Of a stretch of 64,000 bases of DNA, positions 1 through 10,865 are shown piece after piece. The stretch is from Piscicola geometra. Taxonomy: Eukaryota; Annelida; Clitellata; Hirudinida; Piscicolidae. The stretch lies in the NCBI GenBank assembly GCA_943735955.1, contig OX030965.1, positions 1,535,201 through 1,599,200 of the forward strand, in the 5' to 3' direction. The translations under genes were made by a program, and so were the position numbers. The notes under the pieces were generated by a model. That model was not told the DNA's origin. It searched no databases and worked only from the letters and a program-made list of their open reading frames with translations. Every line of letters starts with the position of its first letter. Positions within the stretch are counted from its first letter, which is position 1.

Positions 1-20
1 ATCTTGTGCAACCTCCCCCT
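1..20 (+). mobile_element. 3' end of a TIR-A transposon copy (cut by window start)
   Basis: The first bases, ATCTTGTGCAACCTCCCCC followed by TA, match the right end of the TIR-A family seen complete at 53691-54857. Only the terminus lies in the window. A trinucleotide microsatellite begins at the flanking TA. Confidence 0.6.
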
Positions 21-67
21 ACTACTACTACTATTACTACTACTACTACTACTACTACTATTATTAT

Positions 68-127
<60 letters not shown>

Positions 128-157
128 TACTACTACTACTACTACAACTACTACTTC
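19..157. repeat. (CTA)n microsatellite
   Basis: An almost pure trinucleotide tract with a few CTT, ATT and ACA variants. Its open frames encode only poly-Leu-type shadows and are not genes. Confidence 0.97.
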
Positions 158-304
158 TAATAAATAAAAATTATCTTCTTTCGCATGTTGAGATAAAAAC
201 AGCAAAACGTAAACTTTCAATTTGCTTACTATTATTCTAAAAATCAGTTTTTAAATTATTATAATTGAATTAGACAACTTTCAGAAACGAAACCAACATT
301 CAAA
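158..304 (+). mobile_element. TIR-A fragment split by LINE-1a
   Basis: This matches the interior of other TIR-A copies (2505-2650, 43125-43270, 54625-54780), including the run with GAAACGAAACCAACAT. It stops where the LINE-1a 3' tail (ATACA repeats) begins. The TIR-A end appears to resume at about 1670, so LINE-1a probably landed inside this copy. Confidence 0.7.
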
Positions 305-501
305 TACAATACAATACAATACAACGACGAGTATTATTAACGTGGCGTAAACCCGGACGGGCTTCGAGACCACTTGGTTATGGAAAATTTGATAATAATA
401 TTAATCATAGATGAATAAATGAAAAGTATAGGAAAAGTAAGTTATTGAAATTTAACAATAAAATCATTTATATATATATACATACATATGCACATATATA
501 A

Positions 502-705
<204 letters not shown>

Positions 706-898
706 AAAAAATTTAAATAGACAAAATATTATTTGTTTTAAAGATTGAAAGTGAAATGATAATAAAAATAAATTTAAGAAAATTAAAGAAAATATTTTAC
801 AATTTATATTGACCATTAGTATAAATATAAAAAATGAATGAAATTGGGAAGCAAGAAATTGATTAATGAAAAATGAGCAGTAAATTTGTAAGTTATTG

Positions 899-1630
899 TT
901 ATCGGTCGAACAAGTACGTTTTCAGGGAACGGCTGAATGTCGCGGTCGAGCTCGGGGATTTGAGTCTATTGGGAAGACTATTCCAAAGAATCGGCGCTGC
1001 AACAAAAAAGCTTCTTGCACCTGCATAATTGAGTTTGTAGCTCTGTGGAACTAAATCTCTTGACCTAGCAGACCTGAGTCTTTCCCTCTGGGGAAGACTT
1101 GCTCTCATGACAATGCTACTCGACAAATAATCTGGGCACTCATTAGACAGACACTTGTGCATTAACAAGATGTTTTTGTATTCAATTCTATTTTCAACAC
1201 GAAGCCAGTGAAGCTCTTTGAGAACAGGGCTGATGTGATCATACTTTCTAGCACCTGTTATGAGCCTAGCTGTGGTGTTGATTATAGACTGAGTTTTCTG
1301 CAGCTGCGCCATTGGCAACCCAGTAAGAATGATATTGCCATAGTCAATTCGACTGAGAACCAAAGCAGAAGCCAATGTTCTCAGTGAGTCCTTGGTCAAT
1401 AACCATCTTATGGATCGTATTTGGCGTAAAGAAGCAAAGCAGATTTGAGTCATCTTGTTGATGTGTGTCGTCATGGTGAGGTCTTTGTCGAGATAAACTC
1501 CTAGGTTTCTGACACTATCGGAAGGAATTATCTCGTTCTGACAAATGCGAACTGGATCTTTGGGAGTGTGAGTAGAGTTTCGACGGGATGAGAGCCAGAT
1601 AACTTCAGTTTTGCTGGAGTTAAGTTTCAA
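899..1630 (-). pseudogene. LINE-1 ORF2 C-terminal part (RT thumb and CR1/L2-type tail)
   Basis: This 243-codon frame is open and begins with LKLNSSKTEVIWL, the segment after the RT palm. It continues with LGVYLDKDLTMTTHI and SRIDYGNIILTGLP. It ends with the C-terminal signature WNSLPNRLKSPSSTATF followed by LKTYLFDR, typical of Jockey-superfamily (CR1/L2/Rex) LINEs. A full ORF2 would also carry an endonuclease and the RT core. Neither is present, so this is a truncated remnant, not an independent gene. The start shown is simply the first Met after the truncation point. Confidence 0.85.
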
Positions 1631-1665
1631 ATAGTAATCGGAGGCATGATTAACTTATTTTTAAA

Positions 1666-1710
1666 AAAAAGCTGTAAATAAGCTCGTTTCATCTCAGGAA
1701 CTGGTTCATC
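1666..1710 (+). mobile_element. TIR-A 3'-end segment downstream of LINE-1a
   Basis: GCTGTAAATAAGCTCGTTTC and the following GGAACTGGTTCATC match the right-end subterminal part of TIR-A (compare 3234-3275 and 43331-43370). It is joined directly to interior sequence of another copy (copy B). Confidence 0.6.
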
Positions 1711-3290
1711 ATTAACACTCAAAAATTCCATCTTGAGCAACTTGATTCCCAAGATGGAACGCTCAGTTGCCCAAGATGAAATCATAATGTATGTAAGAAA
1801 CATTGTAATCTAAACGGTTTACTTATCATCAGACTATCTTAATTATCTGAATAAATACTTTTTCCCGCTCACTCAATACTTATAATTTTTTTTTTTTATT
1901 TCTTCTAAAATATGTAGTATTTTAGTTCTTTTTCGAAAGCGTTATCAAATGTCTTTTAAAAACACTGTAAAAAATGTCTCATTTGTTTAGTTTCATTTTT
2001 AGAGTAAACTCTTTGGAATAACACAAGTTAAACTCGCTTTACCCAAAGAATTTATTTTTCGCACTTTACTTATAGTTTCAACCATTTCCCGTGCAAACTT
2101 CTAGTCTAAAGTCTATAGAGACTAATGAGACAGGAGCTTACATCAATTCAAATTTGAGATTTAACTATAAATAGAACATACTTGTGTCAAAGCTAATGAA
2201 TATTTATAGTTTTTTATTTAATAAAAAAAGTTAATTATGGGTTTTTATTAATTTTCAATTGAGATTATAAACTTTATCTAATATACTGTATATAGTTTAT
2301 AAAGATTTATCAGAGCGCTACCATCATATTCCGAGATGAATGGATGTCAGAGACAGATTTATCAACGTCTACAATCTTCTCCTACGTTTAATCTTAGGCA
2401 ACCATAACCATGCTACAAATCCATGGTTACAACAGGCCAATCACTCAATTATTTATTATACTACTTGCACATAATGAAACTTCAGTTCATCAACTAATTA
2501 ATGATAACAAACAAAAATTATATTCTTTCAGATGTTGAGAAAAAAAACAGCAAAACGTTATCTTTTAACTTTTAAACCATTTTTCTGGAAACCAGTTTTT
2601 CAATTATCATAATTTAACGAGACAACTTGCAGAAACGAAACCAACATACAAATGTGCTTTGGAGACGGATGCATAAATAGACAATTAAAGAATTTTTTTA
2701 TAAATTGCATAAAAAGATATGCATTTAAATCGTCGAAACAAGAACTCGTCAAAAAATTCCAATTTACATTTTTGAATAAATCTCAATATTAAAACTTAAT
2801 AATATTATAATTCAATGTTAAGTATATAAAGTTGTGAACTCACTGGTGGAAACTGCAAAAACTTGCAAAAACGTACTCTTAATGAAACTTACTCGTCGAA
2901 ACAAATTTTTTTAAACATTCAAATTTATGAACATATCTGAATATTAATATTTGTTAATATTAAAATTAAAAGTTAAGTTTATAACATAAACTTTTTGCGA
3001 GAAGTAAAAAACTGCTAAAAGTTGCTAACTTACTCGTCGAAAAAGGATAAAAGTTGCTAACTTGTCGAAACTGCTAAAAGTTGTTAACTTACTCGTCGAA
3101 ACAATTTTTCATAAATGTAAACTTTGAATACATCTGAATATTAATACTTAATTAAAAATATTAATACTGAAAAAAAGTTGTTCGACGAGTTTGTGTTTCG
3201 ATGAGTTCCTATTTCGACGAGTTCAATGCTATTCGCTGTAAATAATCTCGTTCCATTTTAGGAACCAGTTCTTCTTGAGCAACCTTCCGC
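1711..3290 (+). mobile_element. TIR-A copy B
   Basis: This tracks copies C and D through several landmarks: AACACTCAAAAATTCC, the CAAGATGGAAC motifs, a TACCCAAAG/AATTT block, CATGCTACAAATCCATGG, and the right end TTGAGCAACCTTCCGC followed by TA. It has no coding capacity. It is longer than copies C and D because of about 500 bp of CTCGTCGAAA-type repeats inserted before the right end. Confidence 0.75.
2725..3225. repeat. Array of ACTCGTCGAAAC motifs with inverted copies
   Basis: The motif (A)CTCGTCGAAA or close variants occurs near 2730, 2745, 2888, 3030, 3055 and 3089. Inverted forms (TTCGACGAGTT, TTTCGATGAGTT) lie at 3180-3222. Between them, blocks containing AACTGCTAAAAGTTGCTAAC and an AT-rich spacer repeat roughly two to three times. 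The direct-plus-inverted layout suggests a small fold-back element. It is absent from TIR-A copies C and D. Confidence 0.7.
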
Positions 3291-3513
3291 TATAATTTAA
3301 AATTGAAGAAAATAACTTGAATTAATTAATTAATTTTATATATATTAATTTTATGAAATTTTGTGTATGCCAGAGATTTAATTATTAAAATCCAGCACAT
3401 GCGTAACATTTTTTTTCTTGAAAACATTATTTATATTGCGAAATGTTCAAGTTCGTTAAGCGGCTTGTAAATATTATTTTATTTTAATGAATTTTTCTCT
3501 TATTCGTTTAAGT

Positions 3514-4262
3514 CAGGGGTGCACAACCTTCTTCAGCCTGAGGGCCAAATTTACTGAGTCCCTGGGCGCCAGGGGCCGCATTAGCGTGCACATAGATGAC
3601 ACAATAAACACAACTCAAAGAATGAAAATTTTTAATGAATGTCATAAACAAATTACGTTATTTAAACATGTATGAATAACTAAATGTAAAAAAACTCAAA
3701 GAATGCAAGTTTTTAATAAATGTCATTAAAAAATAATGTTATTTAAAAATGTATAAATAACTAAATATTAGTATTTTAATGAAAAGGTTGAGCCTGAAGG
3801 GTTGCAACAACATTGTCAATATTGGGTTAGAGTTTTGTTGTTGCAAGCCTCAAAATCGAACAAAGATTATCATCAGTCAAAGATGATCTCAGTTTATTTT
3901 TATTTTGTTCATGACTGAAAACGTTTTTTAACACACGTATGTGTTGCAAAATCTTTGACCGCTCCATATTTAACTGAGCCTAGACTTCCATAAAAAGTTA
4001 AAATAGAGTTATGCTGAAACGCAGACTTCAATTCTGGTGAACAATGAAAATCAATGACTTCTAACTGACATTTCTCAGGTACGGAATCTACAGCACAAGA
4101 GAAAGGGTCACGGACGAAGTTGAATAAATCCTTATGCTCCCTGAATGCATCAAAACGTTCATTAATTTCCTTTAATAACGCTTCACAACTGTCGTGGTAT
4201 TTATTGAAGTCACACTGGTATTCCTTCTGAAAAGCTGAACAAATAGGAAAATGACACATCTT
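3514..4262 (-). mobile_element. hAT element end, GTF2IRD2/EPM2AIP1-like lineage
   Basis: The plus-strand end reads CAGGGGTGCACAACCTT, followed shortly by GGCCGCATTAG. This is the classic terminus of Charlie-type hAT elements. The minus-strand frame just inside encodes the matching transposase C-terminus. The other end is missing: SINE sequence begins at about 4268. Confidence 0.75.
3790..4259 (-). pseudogene. hAT transposase C-terminal remnant (GTF2IRD2/EPM2AIP1-like)
   Basis: The first 116 codons (4259-3909) include RFDAFREHKDLFNFVRDPFS and LEVIDFHCSPELKSAF, the pattern before the hAT dimerisation region in GTF2IRD2-, FAM200- and EPM2AIP1-type transposases. A stop then breaks the frame. In a shifted frame the strand continues with FSVMNKIKIN and RSSLTDDNLCSILRLATTKL, the expected family ending. 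It is therefore a frameshifted, 5'-truncated pseudogene. Identification rests on motif pattern only. Confidence 0.75.
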
Positions 4263-4267
4263 TCAAT

Positions 4268-4399
4268 GCCTACGTCGCAAACACCGCATCATATACACTA
4301 GGTATATGATAGTTCACGGCTGCTTGTCAGGGATTCGAACAGGCAACCTTTGAGTTGCAAGTCCAACGTCTACCATCTAAGCCATCCCCGCTCCCCAAA
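4268..4399 (-). mobile_element. SINE-1 copy (tRNA-derived), tail truncated
   Basis: The reverse strand reads GGGGATGGCTTAGATGG (A-box-like), a TTGGACTTGCAACTCAA anticodon-arm-like segment and TGTTCGAATCCC (B box). It continues into ATACCTAGTGTATATGATGC. The 3' tail is lost. Other copies lie at 24815, 27218, 32301 and 63098. Confidence 0.8.
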
Positions 4400-4599
4400 A
4401 ATCAGACACGGAGACGCCGTTGCTACACGACGTCCCGCGGACACGTTTCACTCATGGGTCATACTGTCCAGTCATCATTGTTATCTGATAACCCTTGCGG
4501 GTTAACAGGTAAGAATACACCTTACTGAATGACTGTATCTTTTCTTCATTGTTTTAATTAGCATGCTAATATACATATCCACTAGAGGTCGGACCGGGT

Positions 4600-4790
4600 A
4601 CCCGATCTGACCGGGTACCCGCGGGACTCCCGCGGGAACGGGAATGAAAATTAATTTCGGGACGGGAAAAGTCGGGAACCGGGAATAGGTTTTCGGAACG
4701 GGAACGGGAATCAACATTCAAATCGGGAACGGGAAAAGACGGGAACGGGAATCAACTTTTAAATCGGGAACGGGAAAAACGGGAATAACA
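4600..4790 (+). repeat. hAT-A left subterminal G-rich array
   Basis: Irregular reiteration of CGGGAACGGGAA units spaced by AT-rich words such as TCAACTTTTAAAT. The same array lies inside the corresponding end of the other hAT-A copies. Such subterminal repeats are known transposase-binding sites in hAT elements; here that role is inferred. Confidence 0.85.
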
Positions 4791-5104
4791 GTTATTGGGA
4801 TTGGATTCTTTAACAATGATTTTTCACCAAACTTCTAAGTATGGAAATCTTTATTTCATCGATACTCCGTACTTAAAATAAGTATTAAATGCAATGGAAA
4901 AGTATAACGAAGCCACCATTGCCAATATCAAAACCTCCAACACTACATTTGAAGTTGTTATGATGAGTCCAAAGATTAGGGAGATTAGAACAAATGGGTG
5001 ATGATGAAAACTTTTCAGATGAAATCAAAATGGTCAGTTATATTATTTTAATTTTATAAATTAATACTTTGAATTTGAATGATTAATTTCCAAATGATTG
5101 CTCA

Positions 5105-5757
5105 GTTGATCATTTCGACAAAAGAAAAGATGCCATTGATCTTATTCATATGACAGCATGTCTGTTGCATCCCCAGTATGAAAGAATAATAGGAAAAAAG
5201 TTTGGGATAGAAGAGAAATAAATACCAAGACTTTCATTAGAAAAAATTTAATTCTATTTTTTACAGCCAGACCAAGCTGCAGTGCCTTTGAGAAAAAAAA
5301 TAAATGATGGTTATTTAGACCTATTATGTTTGTTTTTATAACGTAAAAATTATAATAAAATTATTATACTATCAAATTATACGAATGATTTTATATTTGC
5401 AGTTGTGGAAAATAAGAATGTTGTTAAAAAACATATTTCTAACATTATTGAAGAATTAGTAATAATGAACAAAGAAAAAAATTCAGAAGAGGATGAATTG
5501 AACAAATATTCACAATTACGTCCCAAAAAAGTTGAAAATTATAAAGATGTTTTTTTTTATTGGAGTAAAATGAGCAATTTTAAAATAGTACAAGAAGTAG
5601 CCAAAATTTTGTTTAGTGTATCTCCATGTTATATTCGCTGTGAACAGAATTTTTCAATATGTGGTCGTTTAACTTCAGACCCAAAATCATCTCATTTGAA
5701 AGCTGAAACTCTTCACGGTTTAACCCGTGTGAAAAGCAATAAAGACTTGATTGAATA
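5105..5757 (+). pseudogene. hAT-A transposase 3' exons with hATC domain
   Basis: The last exon (about 5402-5757) encodes ENKNVVKKHISNII, a Trp-containing segment (FFYWSKMSNF), and SPCYIRCEQNFSICGRLTSD. That segment is the hATC dimerisation motif, normally P-S-S...ER.FS. Upstream exons appear to be bounded by GT/AG: CAAAATG|GTCAGT to GCTCAG|TTGATC (near 5033-5105), and further acceptors TTTACAG near 5267 and TTTGCAG near 5402. A one-base deletion relative to copies 2 and 4 (GATGCCATT versus GATGCCCATT) breaks the second exon. The BED finger and DDE core are absent. Confidence 0.8.
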
Positions 5758-5935
5758 ACTCAAAAACAATACTTTCATTTCAATAAATATTGAACTTTAA
5801 ATCGTGTTTTTTTATTTCATTAAAAGAAATATTCTCTGACTTTCAAATAAGAAATTTTAAGAAATTTTAGAACTAGCAAGTTTGGGACCAGTAAAAACGG
5901 CAGCGAAAATGAATAAAAAAACAAAAAGCTTTCGG

Positions 5936-6064
5936 GAACGGGTCGGGACGGGAAAAAAAATTTCGGGAACGGGACGGGACGGGAATCAAAATTCTGATGT
6001 CCCATCGGGAACGGGACGGGACGGGAAAACAAATTTCGGGAACGGGACGGGACCGGGAATGAAA
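5936..6064 (+). repeat. hAT-A right subterminal G-rich array
   Basis: Repeats of CGGGAACGGGACGGGACGGGAA separated by AAATTTC or CAAAATTCTGATG words. They differ from the left array by their extra GGGAC units. All full copies (34720-34925 reversed, 40006-40185) carry it. Confidence 0.85.
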
Positions 6065-6189
6065 AATCGTCCATGTCCGACCTCTAATATCCACTTTGTG
6101 TTTATGAAATTTTTGAAACCCTATAATTGAATATTAAAAAAAATTAAATGTAAAAACACTTAAATGAACTGTAATTTAAGATTTTATTT

Positions 6190-7720
6190 TAAAAACCTCA
6201 TGCAGAAACTCAAAACACTGTTTGGAAATATGACGACAAAGTAAAAGGATATGTTTTAATTGATGACTTTAATACAAAATAAATACAATCTCAAAAATAT
6301 AATACAATAGAATCATTTGTCTGATCAAATAAAATTCAAATGTAATTTTTCAGCTTTTTTACACTTAATTTCTGGTACGATTTAAATCGCTCTTTGCGTA
6401 CAAATATTATTTTTTGTGTGTTCGGATTTCTGTATTGTCTCGATTCCACTGTTTTTCAAAACTTTTTTGATTCCACATGCACATTCACTCTCATGTAGGT
6501 AAACCCACCCCAAACAAACTAAATTATTCACGTGTGTAAGCTCAAATGAACACACGCATTAGATAGACAGGAAAGGTGCAGACGTATGAGATGAATCACA
6601 TAGTGAGAAGTGGTGTGATTGGTGCAGAGTGGTGAAAAGTGGTGTGGATAAATGGAGAGTGGAGAGCAGTGGTGGGAAGTGGTGAAGAGAAGTGGAAAGA
6701 AGTAGTGGTGAGCTGTGAGATAATCAATGAGTAAATAGGCAGTAAAAGCTAAAAAAATTAATTGCAAGGAAATAACGAACATTGAAAACAATTGAGTAGA
6801 TGATTGATGCAGGAATATTAAATGAGCACAAACTCATAAACATGCATACTAAGAATTAGGCGAAACAAATAGCGAAAGGTAGTAAATAAGACGCATACAG
6901 CATCAATGCCTGTTTGCTCTTGTGCATGTGAAAAACGCGTATTCGCACAAATGGGGGGTTTAGATTTTAACAGTTTTAAAATTTTTGGCTTGGTGTGGCT
7001 GAAGACGTGATGTGTTATTTATAAACAGTTCATAGATCAATTTGAATTTCTAAATAGTTTAAAGTTGTTCATTAAAAATATTTCGTTTAAAAAAACTTAA
7101 TTTTTGCCTCTTTCTTTTGAAAATGATCTTTAATTAAATTTGTGTGCAATCTTAGATGTATAAACTGAATTCATTACAAGAAAAAACAAGAAGAAAACGA
7201 AAAGAGAGAAAAGAAGGAGAGAAAAGCGTGTATAAACAAACCGAATGAGATGAAGAGGAATGCAAAGGTGCTGTAAGAAAAGTGTTAAGATTTCATTTTT
7301 TGAATTTTATAAAGTGTTAACAAGATTTCAAAAGAATTTTCAAGCAGTTACGAAAGAATTTATGCTGGCTGAATATTACTTGTAGTGTTTTTGCTGCTGC
7401 TAGAGAGCATTCGGATAGTACTCTATTGGATAACTGCTTGCATCCTCACCAGGAGTTATTCAGACCAAAGAATCCTTGCAAGGTCGACGTAATGCTTTTA
7501 AAATAGGTATGTTCCATTCATCCTTTCACTCATTCTTTCTTCACCTTTCATTTAATTTCTTGTAGTTCATTCAATGGGAGAGGTTCTTGCGATGGAATAG
7601 CGTGTAGCTGTAATACCTGAACGCAAGAAAAATATTGTTGAAACTGCCTATCAAATAAATCGTGTTGAAATTTAGTGTTGCGTTTGGTTAAAAAAAAGTT
7701 TTAATAAGTTTTGAATTTTT
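6190..7720. other. No gene seen; low-complexity AT-rich DNA
   Basis: No coding frame or known element was recognised. At 6560-6725 there is a purine/GT-rich stretch of imperfect GTGGTGAGAAGTGG words, weakly tandem. The rest is AT-rich unique-looking sequence. Confidence 0.6.
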
Positions 7721-7722
7721 TT

Positions 7723-8330
7723 GGTGTAGTGTTGGTGTGATTTTGTTAGCATGGTTGTGTTTGTGTAGTGTTGGTGTAATGCTGTTGGTGAAGTGTTGGT
7801 GTAAACATTTTTGTGTGGTGTTGATTGTGTTGATGAGGTGTTGTTGGTGTGGTTGTGTTGGTGTGGTTGTGTTGGTATGGTTGTGTTGGTGTGGTTGTGT
7901 TGGTGGGGTTGTGTTGGTGTGGTTGTGTTGGTGTGGCTGTGTTGGTGTAATTGTGTTGGTGGGGTTGTGTTGGTGTGGTTGTGTTGATGAGGTGTTGTTG
8001 GTGTGGTTGTGTTGGTATGGTTGTGTTGGTGTGGTTGTGTTGGTGTGGTTGTGTTGGTGTGGCTGTGTTGGTGTGGTTGTGTTGGTGTGGTTGTGTTGGT
8101 GTGGTTGTGTTGGTGTGGTTGTGTTGGTGTGGTTGTGTTGGTGTGGTTGTGTTGGTGTGGTTGTGTTGGTGTGGTTGTGTTGGTGTGGTTGTGTTGGTGT
8201 GGTTGTGTTGGTGTGGTTGTGTTGGTGTGGTTGTGTTGGTATGGTTGGGTTGGTGTGGTTGTGTTGGTGTGGTTGTGTTGGTGTGGTTGTGTTGGTATGG
8301 TGGTGTTGGTGTGGCTGTGTTGGTGTGGTT
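7723..8330. repeat. 14-bp minisatellite, unit GTTGGTGTGGTTGT
   Basis: About forty near-identical 14-bp units; the 5' part is more degenerate (GATGAGGT and GGTATGG variants). Because 14 is not a multiple of 3, all three frames stay open and translate to a 14-residue period. The long open frames here are repeat artefacts. A further partial unit (TTGTGTTGGTGGGGTG) reappears at 8814-8830 beyond a hAT-A remnant. Confidence 0.95.
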
Positions 8331-8815
8331 ATCGGGAAGGAACGGGAATCAACCTTCAAATCATGAACTGGAAAGACGGGAAAAGAGTTATAAGCATTAA
8401 AAAATGACTTACATTAAAAAAAATGAAATTATATATTATATATTAAATATAAATATATTAATTATATATAAAAAAAAATTGATTGTCAAAATTAGAATAA
8501 AATTTGTCCAATATCGATATATATGAAAGATTTCATATTCGCAGTTGTGGAGAAAAACCTTATTTCTAACGCCATTGATGGATTGATCATTAGGGACAAA
8601 AAAGAAAATGTTGAGAAATGTTAGGGCTAACAAGTTTGGTACCGTAAACAAGGCAGAGGAAACAAGTTGAAAGACCAAAGTTTTAGTTTCGGGAATGGGT
8701 CGAAACCTAGTGGAAATGTTTTGAAAACGGCTCGAGACCTGAAATCAAGTTGCGGAATGGGATGATACCGTGAAACAAAATTTTAGGACCAGGACAGGGC
8801 CGGAAATAAAAAACC
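8331..8815 (+). mobile_element. Decayed, internally deleted hAT-A copy
   Basis: CGGGAAGGAACGGGAATCAA and CTGGAAAGACGGGAAAAG match the hAT-A left array. 8530-8640 matches the last intron/exon junction and 3' region (TTCGCAGTTGTGGAG, GCTAACAAGTTTGG). 8690-8810 is a degenerate right array. The terminal TAGAGGTC motifs are gone. It sits between minisatellite units. Confidence 0.7.
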
Positions 8816-9046
8816 GTTGTGTTGGTGGGGTGTTTTGGAAAGGTAGGGGCAAAGATGAAATAGTTATAAAAGTTAAGGTATTCTAAATCTGCAGATTTGC
8901 TTTTTCATTTCTCTGTTGCTCTAAAGTTGTTCTACAGCTGGTCTACACAGGATTGTTTCATTGGGAATACGGTTTAAACCTCAAATCCCAAGAGATATGC
9001 CGAAACTCTAATGAAAAACAAATATTTTAAAGGTTAAATGGTTATT

Positions 9047-9049
9047 TGT

Positions 9050-9132
<83 letters not shown>

Positions 9133-9166
9133 TGTGTGTGTGTCTGTGTGTGTGTGTGTGTGTTGT
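9047..9166. repeat. (TG)n microsatellite
   Basis: A nearly pure TG tract with single-base interruptions near 9129 and 9143. Frames across it are artefacts. Confidence 0.97.
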
Positions 9167-9239
9167 GTGCATAAAAAAAAGAATGTGAGTTGTTATTCTG
9201 ACTCAACAAAACTTGCATGGTATTCTTTAAGATGATACA

Positions 9240-10860
9240 TTTTTTGGCATCATGAGTACTAGGATCGGCCCTTTCAAGGCTCATCTTTCGAGACCATTCG
9301 TTCTGCTTTTTCGCTTTCTGATTTTTATATAACGCTTTATCATTAAAAAAGAAAAATGTTTGTTTCAAACCGGAATCGAGATTGAACTTTCATGTACCTA
9401 TGTTATTATGAAGTTATGGACAAACCTTCGTTTCTCGGGTGATAAGTTCAACTTATTTTTCGCTTGTTCATAACACATCTGATTCCAATTCAATTGATTG
9501 CACATCAGGCCCGCAGTGAAGCCCTTCACATGGAATCAGCGTTTTTGAGCCATTGCGCAAATGCTTCGATAACCTTTTAAGGAATTTTCTATAAAACTGA
9601 CCTTAGTTTTCTCAAATTTTTTTTACATCACGATTTTCAAAGGTTGGCGCTGAAGATTCATCTGTTTTTTTCTTGATCAGACTATCCTATTTTCTGCAAT
9701 TTTAGTTAATTATACTCATGTTTTTCTTTAATAAGCTTAATGAGTTTGTTTATAGTTTTACATTTCTAAAAAATAAATTTAAATTTTTTTTCTTTAGTTT
9801 ATATAACTTTTTAGCGTTTGAATATTTTCTAATTTGTTGAGTTTTTGAATAAAGATTATTTTGTTTCCAACTTATTAACTTCTAGCGAGGATGCATTACT
9901 GTATTCCCCCGTCCAATTCTTTTTTATTGACTTCCCTTTGTTGTCATAAGAAAACTCAAAAAGCTATATAAGGAATGAAAAATTCTCTAACTTGTAAGCC
10001 CATTACATTTCATTCATTTGATGGGCAGTCCTTTTATCCCTTATCAATTATATCTCCGAGTCATTTCACTTCTAAACAAACAATAATTTCATGGAATTGA
10101 AATAGCAAACTTCAAGAAATATTTTGTTGTTGAATAAATATTAACTGAAGTAGTTTTTAATAATAATTTCCTCATTCATATGTCAGACACTTTTAGCTAA
10201 CTTTAGATACCGTAAAATACAACATATTTCTTACACCTTTAATTTTCGCACATTATCATTTTTCAAAAAATCAATTGTGTTTTGGACGTTTCTTTCTTAC
10301 ATAAATTCAAAAAACTTGTATGTCTATGGTGGTGTTTATGACGAAGAATGACAATTCTCGTAACAGAATATTAATAATATAGTCATATTATTTTTGAACT
10401 TCTCAAAAATGACAGGTATAATCATAAAAAAGTTACAAAAATTATTATTGAATTAAATTAGCAGATTAACGAAAATGTTCTCTAACATAAACTAATTTAC
10501 TATAACTAAGTTCAGCTTTTATATCCTAGATTTTATTTACTTTTTTTCAAATTTTTTTAAAGAAATTATTAAATTGTGTTTTATTCCAAATAGAAGCATG
10601 TTTATCACATTAATATTGCAACAACTGCAATATTTATCGATTTAGAGTTTTTGGAAATTAGTTGACAAAATATCTCTAATTTCATACATTTGAATAATCA
10701 AATATTTAAAAGAGTAAGAACGTATCGGTAATTTACGGTAATTGTGTTTTCATTCAATGTTGATCTCAATCCTCAATAAGAAATATTGATGTCAAAAGCA
10801 AAATAAACCATGGAAGAAAAAATGAAAATAAGTATTTTTATTCCACTAAATCAAAATTTG
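9240..10860. other. No gene or recognised repeat
   Basis: AT-rich sequence without a convincing frame, TIR or similarity to other parts of the window. Confidence 0.6.
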
Positions 10861-10865
10861 GAGTC

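Larger units (their letters stand above)
4583..6086 (+). mobile_element. hAT-A copy 1, with perfect 8-bp TSD
   Basis: The ends are TAGAGGTCGGAC at 4583 and GTCCGACCTCTA at 6086. The flanks are identical 8-mers, ATATCCAC, at 4575-4582 and 6087-6094, the hAT hallmark. G-rich arrays lie just inside both ends. The interior keeps the 3' exons of a transposase, including the hATC domain, but no N-terminal zinc finger. It is thus an internally deleted, probably non-autonomous copy of 1504 bp. Confidence 0.93.

Noticed and set aside
5882..6130. Frames across hAT-A G-rich arrays (Arg/Gly/Thr and Ser/Arg/Pro/Val repeats)
   Set aside because: They reflect the GGGAACGGGAC repeats and occur on both strands at every copy.
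6528..6791. 87-codon minus frame with His/Ser/Thr bias
   Set aside because: It is the antisense of a GTGG/GA-rich low-complexity stretch.
7737..8407. Overlapping 134-223-codon frames rich in Val/Cys/Trp or His/Thr/Pro
   Set aside because: They are translations of the 14-bp minisatellite in all frames and both strands.
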